Shown: positions 22,823 to 32,669 of the stretch, piece after piece
How the letters are laid out: every line of letters begins with the position of its first letter
Position numbering within the stretch: position 1 is the first letter of the stretch
From: Lepidodermella squamata
Taxonomy: Eukaryota > Gastrotricha
Assembly: GCA_047495785.1 (NCBI GenBank)
Contig: JBLDXI010000036.1
Location: 620,001 to 684,000, forward strand
Direction of reading: 5' to 3'
DNA length: 64,000 nt
Notes under the pieces: model-generated
Database searches by the model: none
What the model was told of the DNA's origin: nothing
What the model saw: only the letters and a program-made list of their open reading frames with translations
Made by a program: the position numbers and the translations under genes

Positions 22823-23474
22823 GTTTCAATCCGAACAAAAAGTCGTCGTTCAGGTCAAAAGTAGCATCATAATGCACAACTTCGATGCCATTCGTGACGG
22901 CCAGATCGTAGAAGTAGGATGCAACGTAAAAGTTGAGAATTGTAGAGCCGGCGTTTGCTAATATCGCAATTTTTCGCCACCCACCAAGGTTTTTGATGAA
23001 ATTAAGCCTAGGCAGGGCTAGCGCCTCTCCGGATAAACGGGTGCGATAGAAATTCGGATACATTGCCCGGTTTGCGGTGAACGAGGGGGATAGACAAACG
23101 GGTGAAACGGCTACCAGATTTGTGTGGTGAAGAATTTGCGCCAGAGGTTTGCATCCAGCAGTGTAGCCTCCTGCGAAAACAACGGGCGACTTTACTGAAT
23201 TGTTAGCTGGCGGTTTCCTGTAGAACTCTATCACCCGCCGGGTTAGCAGAAAACTTCCTGGTCCTTCATCCTGGTTAAAGGCGACCAACTCATAACCTGG
23301 CAAGATGTCATTCCGTTTGTTGACTGTTTCGATCAGTAGATTTTGAACATGTGGACAAATGTCCCCGGCAGTATCGATAACTTGAATTGGCGTGGTGCCA
23401 AAAAACATCTCCAATTTAGTAGTTTCGCCTTGAACTGAATATAACAGGAATAATGTCAAAAATGTTGATTTCAT
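22195..23474 (-). pseudogene. GABA-B-like receptor truncated before the membrane domain
   Basis: Starts with a proper ATG at 23474 (MKSTFLTLFLLYSVQG signal peptide) and reads a complete flytrap domain to ARINYEITLPS. It then runs into the AT microsatellite at the inverted-repeat centre and stops at 22170. All seven helices are lost. If transcribed it would give a secreted ligand-binding domain of ~430 residues, which is possible but not supported by anything beyond the open frame. The promoter boxes upstream are kept. Confidence 0.75.
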
Positions 23475-23577
23475 TGGCGGAGTATAGATTGCTGAAAATC
23501 GCAAAGAAGTTCGATTTAATTGAGCACACGCTACGAACATTGGATGAGAGGGCGTCGAGTAACTGCACACCTAATTA
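23475..23577 (-). promoter_or_regulatory. Upstream module of the truncated receptor
   Basis: On the minus strand TAATTAGG (23570-23577) is followed by CAGTTAC (23559-23565), about 85 nt before the ATG at 23474. No clear TATA box. Confidence 0.45.
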
Positions 23578-24760
23578 CTTTCCCCGATGCGTAGATCTGC
23601 AGTAGGAATTTCTGTAGATCCTGACATTATGTCTAACATGCAGCCAAAATTAGGTGTATATTTTGCATATTTTGCAATCATGGGTGTAAAGTAGGCGATG
23701 AGCAAATTATATTCAAAACGTACATCATCACGTACTACGTGAATGTAGAATGGCCAATGCCCGAATAGGTGACCTGAAATAAAAAACAGCAGCAAACCAA
23801 CCGTTCTCTATGATATGAACAATATGATTTTTCCAACGTTTTGCTAAACAATTGATTCCTTTTGTGAATCTTCTAGGTCTGAATAATTCAGAGAAGGGGT
23901 ATGGGAGAACCTTTCCATACACCCAGTCGTGAAAAAGTACACTCTGGCTAGACCTACTTGGCATATTCCAAGTAGGCCCCAATAGGTCGCATCGTTAACA
24001 AATTTTGCAACTGTGGTACGTAGATCTAGCGGTAAGATAAATTTTCTTACGACAGATAAAAAATTAAGCCACATGTAAGAATTGCTAGGCTTCAAATATT
24101 CAAATACTCAACCAGCGTTTTTTTTAAGCATGTTACACATTTTACAATGTAACAACCAATCGGACCAAATGTAACAACCAAAATCGAAGTAACGTCTGGA
24201 AAAGACTGCTATAACCTCATTTTTAGGAGGTTTCGGAGCCTTTTCTAGTGGAAAATCCTCAAAATTTCCTTTGATTTTCACCAATGCAGCACACAAAAAT
24301 TCGCTTTCGAGCGAGGTAGCTACCAAAAAATCGTTTGTAACAACCAATCGTTTGCTTAAAAAACCCTGTACTCAACATTAAAATTAATATTTGTATGATA
24401 TTAAAAACTAAGCAAAAAAATCCGCAAATGTGTATTTTTAGTCCAGTAATCCAGAACTCTGGATCCAGAACTTTTGTCCTAATTAAATATCAATTTTTGG
24501 ATAAAACAATCTTAAACAGAGAGTGAAAGATTAGCTACTCAAACTATTACGCAATGTTGTACATGAAAATGTGTGATTTCGTATGCTGATGAGAAGAGAT
24601 GCGAAATAAAAGAAGAATACATAATCAATTTGAGCGTCGCGTCTAACAGAAACTTGGAAGATTGAAAATTGCCAACATGACCGACATCGCTCTGAATGAC
24701 GACCAAAAGTAATTCGATGCCTAATTCCTAATTCGAGGCGGTCTACCTGTGATCGAATCT

Positions 24761-24917
24761 CTAGCTCTTTCACGTGGTAACAGATTTGAGGTTGACAATT
24801 TCTGCTCAGTCTGGATCTCATCAACATAAATGAAGCTATGGTGAAAAAGAGGTTTCTGTATCGTAACAATGGTTGGGTTGCCCACCTCAAATCTTATACC
24901 ATGTGAAAGAGCAGCTC
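24761..24917. mobile_element. Foldback element (about 155 bp)
   Basis: The left arm AGCTCTTTCACGTGGTAACA... (24763-24798) pairs with the right arm 24878-24917 with few mismatches; both contain AGATTTGAGGT in the left-arm sense. No target duplication was identified. Confidence 0.5.
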
Positions 24918-26814
24918 GCGTTCTATTTGCATGCAAAATTGGGCGAAAAACGGAGATATCCGTTTTCAGAAACTCAACTTTGCATACAAATATGGAGATT
25001 CTGAAATTTTAGCTTGAATGCTTACTCCGGTCATTTTTTTCTCCATGGTATAGGTATTGGAATATTAGCACTTACTTGTCACAGTTGCAGGATTAGCTAC
25101 TAAGACAGGGCACAAACTGGGCCCCTTCGCAGGAGAAGCTGTGAAGTAATAATTCAGTTTAGAAATTTAAGCCTTGAGATCTCACTTTAGGAAACCCATA
25201 AATTCACGGGCTTCATCATCTGTGTTGGAAATCGATGCTGTCTCTTTGAACAAAATACGCTGGCAGCATGATTTGCAAGGATAGGTGAGAGAACCTGGGC
25301 TTTTTTAAGCTACCTGGCGCCCCAAGCTTCGTAAAAAAATTATCAATGTTGGGTTCTAAAACGGCTGATACTGCGGAAAAATCTTATGATTTGTAAAATC
25401 GATACTTGTAATCGATATCGCCTCTGCAGGTTGAAGCGTCATAAACTGACCGCTAATAGCCCAAAATGTGCGTAATATAACTTATCGGTTATGCGTTATG
25501 CATAATAACAAAAAAACAAAAAAATTGTCAGATAAATTCTGGGCTGAAAATACCCTCGAAGATCCTACTTTATCCACTGCTGATCTGTATTATTGTCTAC
25601 GGGTAAGTAAACAACACTTACATGTAGTCGATTTGATGCTACCAGTAGCTAAGATGGAACAATTCAAGTTATGAAAGTTTAGAAGGCATTTTTATAATGC
25701 TTACATGTTGGCTGCGATGAGGCGGGCTTTTTCGTTAACTCAATTTGCGATTTACCGTTCACAAGAGCGAGGCAGAATAGCACTGCAATCGGGGAAATAA
25801 CGTTCGTATACATCGTGTCAAGTCGGCATGTGGATATTGAAATGATAATCGCTCAATGAGCTGGGAGCTGGTCACGCTACAAGCCCTGTGAGGCTGATGT
25901 CAGCTGGCTCGATATCAAACGGAGGCGATGTTTATCGCGTGATCATCGAAACGCTCAGGCACTGAACACTGAACAAATAAACAACTTCGACAAAGCTATG
26001 ACGCATAGCGGCGAAGACAATTTCGTAAGGAGAGAATGTGGTCAAAATGAAATTAATTATATCCTTCGTAAAGTCGAGAAAGGATAAAGGAAAGATAGGA
26101 TTGGATCACTCGGCGTGCAGCGATCGTTAGGACTTAGGACTATTAGAGTCTTTCATTCTCCTTTGTAACGCTGTGTTCTCCTCTAAATCCCAGGCTGGAG
26201 CTAAAAGAATGGAGCTGGAAGTTGAAAAATTAGCGAAATATAGCACTGGATGGGGGAAAATGTTACGGTAAAATCAAATCTGTTTAACCTCGATTCGATT
26301 TTAAGGCAATGCCCTATGATTTAATCAGTTAAACCCTTTCGCGATTAAAGAGACCTGCGCCATCTACTTTACCACTATTCAACTATTTATTTTGCCGATG
26401 ACTTCAATCTTGGATCTCGGAGGAAATGACGTCCAAATGGTCGAAGGAGGGGAAGAAATGGCTATGGCATGGGCGGCCTCGCACAGGGTTTCGATGGACC
26501 TTGCAAAGCACGTTGACCGTTGACACGGTTTTCATTTACCCTCGCTCTGCGGAAGGCCGAAAGCGGGTATCTGAAAGGGAGAAAAACCAAAGACGAAGCT
26601 AATTACAACTATCGTTCTACTGGCTCTTATTCTTGACTCGTGGCTAACCATGGCAGTGACTTTGATTCGATTTGATTTGATTATTTAAAAGGTAAATCAT
26701 TTATTTCAAATAGAACCCCCAACAAATTCCAGGCAAATCATATACTTCGCATCTAGAGAAAATTGAATGTTAGGGTACATATCTAAGGACTAAGGATTCT
26801 TTTCTGCTGGTAGG

Positions 26815-27021
26815 ATCCCAGTCCAACACGAGCACTTATGGCTCATTCGAACAGCTCCGAACAATTCGAGTTGACCCCTTTGTTCGCCTGTTTTTCCAGC
26901 ATTTTCCAGCCGAACAACTCCGAACAAATCCTAAGGTGCTCTAAAGAGGCGAACAAAGGGGTCATATCGATTTGTTGGGAGTTGTTCGAATGAGCCATAA
27001 GTGCTCGTGTTGGACTGGGAT
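26815..27021. mobile_element. 207-bp palindromic foldback MITE
   Basis: The terminal arms (26815-26864 and 26972-27021) pair over ~50 bp with about two or three mismatches, beginning ATCCCAGTCCAACACGAGCA. Inner segments pair again (GACCCCTTTGTTCGCC with GGCGAACAAAGGGGTC), so almost the whole element folds into one hairpin. Confidence 0.75.
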
Positions 27022-27318
27022 GAGTTTAAAAGTGGTTGAGTGACTTCAGAGTTATGGGAAACAGATATTTTCGATAGCTTGGAAATTCCTTCAAAACTTA
27101 CTGATGGCCCCTATTTGAGGGCGGAATGAAATTCTATGCCCATTCGCCTCCATTCTTCAATCCTGGATCGACTGGACACAGTTCAAGATCAGACCGCAAA
27201 CACCGACGCTTTGTTGGGTTGATGACATAATTATACAGAATCGTGGTTAGTGGTTTCCAGCAAAGGTAATGAACAAATTCGATCGAGGTTTGAATTTCAT
27301 GAACCGCCGCTCACAACA

Positions 27319-27563
27319 TCAAGAAGATCGGCAACTCGTCACCAGTCCCAGAATCCGTACGAGACTCAGCGCCGACCAATCTAAAGCGCGATAGAGCCGT
27401 ACTCTCCCCTCCTGCAGCTCATCGACGATAAGAACGACCTCCCTCGTAAAGTATTCCCGCAACGTGTATTCCAGTATATTAAAGCGAGAAATTAACACTC
27501 TAGACGCTCTATCATTAAGTCTTTTCATGAGTTTCAAGCATTCAAGCCTTTCTCGGACCATTG
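27319..27563 (-). CDS. Possible small helical protein
   Basis: An open frame of about 80 codons from ATG 27563 (MVRERLECLKLMKRLNDRAS...) to a stop at 27319. The composition is amphipathic and protein-like. An upstream ATG (about 27617, MSSFDNQVKWQ) ends at a good donor (CAG|GTAGGT), but I cannot find an acceptor that joins it in frame. No family is recognised; it may be the end of a larger gene or chance. Confidence 0.25.
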
Positions 27564-27824
27564 CATGAGTGTTCAATCACCTACCTGCCATTTGACCTGG
27601 TTATCAAAGGACGACATTGTTTTGCTGATTTTCCGTCGAGGGTGTTTATTGACGCAGTGGCTAGACAATTCGATGCTCATCGCGCGAAAACAACACCGCC
27701 TCAGTCTAGGATCACATAGCAGCTGATATTATTCGCGAATCCATTTTCATGGCTCGTAGCGCTACCAGCTCATTTCATCACTTATCATTTCAATATTAAC
27801 TTGAAATATAACATCTCACTTGAC

Positions 27825-30800
27825 ATGGTAACTAAAGCTATTTCTTTGTTAGCAATGCTGTCCAGCATAGCTGTTGTGTATGCTGGCAAGGTACCTCTGC
27901 ATAGCCAAGGTAAGTGGGATCAGAATTTCTAAAAATCATTCTAAAATGTGAGATCGTAGCTTCTACACTCCCTCCTCGGACGCATGCCCCAAAATGTAAG
28001 TAATATGTGCCCACACATGGCCACTTTTTACGAAGGCATAGAAACTCGCCAACACATTGTGAAATTTTCGTGGCGATTGCATGATCGAGCCAATATTTTC
28101 TATTTGGTAAATGAAAAATACTGGACGAAAAATACGATCGAGTTCATGTGCTTATATTAGGGCCTGCATTGGGCCAACATTACCGTGTTGCTTATATATC
28201 AATTGCTTATATATTATTCTGAATTTTGCAATCGTAGCTGCTGTGCCGCCGAAAACCCCGAAAAGTAAGTAGTATCCAAATTTCCAGCAATTAATTTGAA
28301 TTAAGCAATCGCAGTTCCTGGTTGCCCTGTGCTACAGCCTGCGACAGCCCCGGAACGTAAGTGTAATCGAAAATTCTTTGGTAACAAACCGCCAATCATT
28401 CTGAAACCATAGTTCCTAATAATGGCCCCGTGCTGTCACAAGTCCCGCAATGTAAGTGGTATCTGAATTTCCACCAATCCTTATGAATCATGCAATCTTG
28501 TAGTTCCTACGACTGGCCCTATGCAGCCGCTGGCCCCGCAAGGTAAGTGGTATAACGAGTCTGCCAATTATTCTCAATCGTGCAATCGTAGTTCCTGGTT
28601 GCCCCGTGCTGCCACCAGCCCCGAAAAGTAAGCATAGATAGCGCAGCTACTTCTCACGGAAGCTAGGAAAATCGTACAATAACCATAAAATTTTACGATG
28701 ACCGCATGATCGAACGAAATGAATACTATATTTCTGGAATGAAAACATAATGGACGACAAATGCGATCGCGTACATTTGCGGTTATTACGGCCTCTATTT
28801 TGCCATTTTTCGGATCCGTGAAATGTAGCAGCGTTGCAAATATTTCATTCTATTCAACACTCAGATGTGCAGATGCCAGGAGATAAGAACTTTGGTAAAA
28901 GATGCACTTTTTGACATATTATCAATCACTGTTAACTTGAATTATCCAACCATAGCTCATCCTCGCAGAAAGCCAACAATCAAGCCAACTAAGTTGCCCT
29001 CAACGAGTAAGTGCGATTAAACTTGTGGGATCTCAAAGTCTAACTTTCTAATTCTCGTCGGTTTAATTATTATCGAAATAACCTAAACCCTCTCACCGTC
29101 GATTGGGTTTGGGAAGGAAAAAAGATAATATATCAGCCTTACCCGTGAGGCTTTATGAGACGGCTGACGACGAGAAATCAGCTTCAGGAACAGTCGCGAA
29201 CAATCTGCTTTTTCCCTGTAATTCATTCATTTCCGTTCCAATATTGATCTTATCAACATATAGCTGTAAATCCATATGTATATCCATAAATACTGCAATC
29301 GGCAATCAGCTCTGATAGTGAAAATCAGAGGTGATTGCCGATTGCAGTATTTGTTTCCTCTTCAAAACGCCTTTCATTTTTTCGCATAATTATCACCATG
29401 ATAGGTAGAGGAAAAATTGATTTAGGAAACAAACGCTAACAAAGAAGATGTTAAGTATTAAATGGCAGAATTTATAAGAAGTTTATTGAAAAGCTGACGC
29501 GGGACGCGGGGAATCTGAAATCTGAAAGTTATAGCCTTTGCGATTACGATTTTTTTTTATTTTTGATTATTATTTTGTCATTATAGCTACCCCTGCCCCA
29601 CTACCGGTCGAAATCTTAAGTAAGTGTCATCATCCTGCTTAACCTCTAATAATTCTTAACCAATCTTTGCCTAATTCAAAAAGCTATAATCAAGTTCCGA
29701 CACGTCGATTACATGTGCACTGAAGAGCCAGTCAATGTCACTGAATCGTCAAACTCGACTGCCCACGACTGCGAGGAACAATGTAGAGGCGAGGAGCTGT
29801 GTAAGGCTGTCGTTTACTTCGAACATAAGTGCTCAGTTTACAATAACTGCACTGCTACGAGCACCAAGCCGCCAACAGGATACGCTCTTTCCCGAAAATT
29901 AATTCACAATGTTACGTACATCTATCACAAGGTTGATCGCATATGTGACTATGAGCTTCATATGACCAAAACCTCAGTGTCGTTGATCGACTGTCAGCGC
30001 ATATGTTTTGATGATGACACATGCACAGTCTTCACCTACTTTAACCATAAATGCTCATTCTACATGTGCGAATTCTTCGACTTCAATGTGGCTGAGGGTA
30101 ACGGCGTCCAGGTGCCAACTGGATCCCTAGGTTTCCTGAAATCAAAATACTATTATAAAGGCACGTTTCAGAGGGTTGGTTTCGAGTGTGTCGAAGAGCC
30201 TCTGATGACCTCTTACTCATCTACGTGGGATCGTTGTCGGCTTGATTGCTTTGCGGATGAGAATTGCAAGGCCTTCTCCTACAAGTGGAATAATTGCTCT
30301 TTCTATGAAACCTGCACCAATAGCAGCTCTGAGGCGCCACGTAACAGACCCGTTTACCATAAATTGTCGCCGATTCCAAGTAAGTTACGTGAAAACTTAT
30401 ACGGTACCTTTTATTTGGGATGGGCATGAAGAAGGCTTTTTCCAAGACTTAGGAACGTGACCTTCAACGCTTCAAACAATTTCTCATGCTTTTGAAATTA
30501 TTTAGAGAATTCGATGCAAAAAATATACCCATATACTTTATCTAAATCAAATTATTCTGACACAGCGTTAACACCGGTTTTTCGGGAAAAAATAATAATA
30601 GCCGGGTCATTCCAGGTCAATTCGACCAACGACCCAACCCATGTTCTCAGATCATCCCCGAACTATTTTTATCGGATAGAGCTCAAAAAATCAGGAAACT
30701 TTTACGCTTGTGACTTTTTTCTATGACGCAAGGACTCTATATCATAACAACGGTTGCCAGGTTGCCGAATCTCACCAAGTATGAATGCCCGAGGGGAGCT

Positions 30801-31161
30801 TTTCAAATGTCATTTAAATGTCAAGAATTTATTATAATTGATTCATTGCAATCTCCGTTTCAGCTGCTGATACCATCGAGAAACCTGACAATATTACTGG
30901 TAAGTGCTTTTCCAGTACGTAATATTAATTTCAAATTTGATTATATCGTCTTAGCCTTTAATATTGACACGATTCGATCTGGTAAGTGAGATAATTGAAA
31001 TGCGAGCCAATCTTTTCAACTATTGCATCGTAGTATGCAACGTCTTCCATGGCAATGAGGAGCTTTGCTTTTCCGCAAGCTTCAGATGGAAAATCAGCAA
31101 TACCATAAAAATGTCGGCCGCGACGATTATTGCGACCGCGGCGGCGCATCCTCTTGGCTAA
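27825..31161 (+). CDS. Secreted PAN-domain protein built from phase-1 microexons (13 exons, 424 aa)
   Basis: Exons: 27825-27909, 27960-27995, 28238-28264, 28315-28356, 28413-28451, 28504-28542, 28592-28627, 28956-29006, 29587-29619, 29684-30379, 30864-30899, 30955-30981 and 31034-31161. Nearly all donors read GTAAGT and every junction is phase 1, so each internal exon is a multiple of three. Exon 1 encodes a signal peptide (ATKAISLL-like core, cleaved near VYAG). Exons 2-9 are 27-51 nt and add proline-rich segments; five of them end in a P-x-P-[EKQ] turn and two share PGCPVL. The 696-nt exon holds three PAN/apple-like repeats, each with DCxxxC..C..F.Y...CSxY..C spacing and several N-glycosylation sites. 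PAN domains bind proteins or sugars outside the cell. Two more microexons and a 3' exon follow, ending in an Ala-rich tail. The layout resembles the micro-exon genes of schistosomes, in organisation only. Confidence 0.72.
29288..29352. repeat. Long near-perfect hairpin in an intron of the microexon gene
   Basis: The 21-nt arms 29288-29308 (AAATACTGCAATCGGCAATC..) and 29332-29352 are exact reverse complements. After one G:G mismatch a further 7 bp pair (CTCTGAT/ATCAGAG), leaving a 7-nt loop. The stem is thus 29 mostly unbroken pairs inside the intron 29007-29586. It could be a small foldback transposon or a small-RNA precursor. Confidence 0.7.
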
Positions 31162-31176
31162 TAACTCTGTTGAAGA

Positions 31177-31593
31177 ATGTGACGTAGATAGGATGCCGTA
31201 CTAAGAGGTTTTCGAACACTAAAAACGGAAGTCAGGCTAATGAGGCACGAATTTAATCGTTTAAATGGAACGAGATGAACCATGTCATCATTTTCCATCC
31301 AAATATTCATTGTGCTATTTCTTTGAAATGTTATGCAGATGCTGCCTAACCAGCTGAATTCATCTCTAAAAGATGTTTCTCCTTTTGGAAAGGTCTCAGA
31401 AACAGTGCCGAAACTCTACTTTTTGCAAACAAATTAGCAAATTAGCTTCATTAGCAAACAAATTCGAACGCAGACCAATCATTTTATATTTTTAGTAGGC
31501 TGAAAAATATTCCGAATATAGATGAGAGAAGAAGTAAACACATCGTTTTGTCGGCCGGCGAGCTCTGAATACGGCGTTCTATCTAAGTCACAT
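31177..31593. mobile_element. TIR DNA transposon, short non-autonomous copy
   Basis: The inverted ends ATGTGACGTAGATAGGATGC (left) and 31570-31593 (right) match the ends of the element at 11075-12440. This 417-bp copy lacks the ~900-bp middle. It begins 16 nt after the stop codon of the microexon gene, so it probably supplies that gene's 3' untranslated region. Confidence 0.65.
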
Positions 31594-32669
31594 GTTGTGG
31601 TGAAGCGTTTCGTTTTATCGCAGTAGTTTAAGCAATATTATGCACTATCGCTTACATATGTAGTACAGCTTCCATTCACAATCATACGACAAAATAGCAA
31701 TCATAATGGCTAAGAGCTTATCAATATATGTGTGCCATACGTGTATTTAGAAATATCTCATGATTTTATGTTAAAATCGCCTATCGCTAATCGCTGCTTA
31801 TCGCCGATATTTAAAAAGCTTCAACATAATATGTGTTTCAAATAAAAGTGTTTTTGGTGGTGGAATGACGCGATTGTTTTTTGTGACGGCCTTTTTGACA
31901 GCTTTAAGTATCTCAAATCTGAAAACAAAAAAATGATGACTTTCATTCAAAATACACGTAGGAATTGCATAAGATTACGTGTATCGGGAATTACTTGATC
32001 CACTCCCCCGGAATCAGGCTTCATGAACGGCCAATTAATCGCGGCAAACGTGGCTTAGTGGTGCATTCGAACACGGGTGCGAAACTTGTACTCAACGTAG
32101 ACATGGTTTATACCAAGCTAAGAACTTGATAACTATAGAAATTTAAGTCTAATAGATTAATTCTAGTAAATTTCTTGGACATATTTTACCCGAGTCTTCC
32201 TGCGATTGACGGATAAAAACATTATCACCGAGATTTCGAAAATCTTGGGATGTGGTTTCAGATTTTTCAGATTCGATTTCTGGGTCAGGGATTTGGGAAT
32301 GATTTTAGTGGGACCCCGATTTATTTCTGATGTTCTGAGGATTTCATATCAAATCTCCATAGTGGCCGGTCTTCCGTCGTCAAATAACTGAAGCGACATC
32401 ATTCAGATGTCTCGGAAAATCGCGCGGACAGTAGCGTATATCGGCAATTCTTACCAATGCGCAAGAAGTTTGATTATTATTCAAATCGAGCAAATTGGCC
32501 CGGATCTCACGATAGCTCAAACAGAGCGGAATAGCAGAACTACCAGATTTATCCAGATTAATAACTTTATTATTATATTATCGATAGGAATTACGCAAAA
32601 AATCACAAATATCACAAATTATCACAAATTTAATTCCAAAATAGCAATTATACCTACTTGTTAATTGCG
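31594..32669. other. Intergenic stretch, no gene seen
   Basis: AT-rich with short chance frames (for example 32206-32664 on the plus strand). The last ~30 nt belong to the 3' end of the minus-strand receptor. Confidence 0.35.

Larger units (their letters stand above)
23578..27318. other. Gene-poor stretch with small foldback repeats
   Basis: I see no convincing gene in 3.7 kb. Short frames on both strands look random. TGTAACAACCAATCG recurs at about 24145 and 24332. Two foldback elements lie here and are listed separately. Confidence 0.4.

Noticed and set aside
27825-28660. Regularly spaced short similar segments as a CRISPR-like array
   Set aside because: The segments differ in length and sequence, are bounded by GTAAGT and TAG/CAG, and keep one phase: they are microexons in an animal gene.
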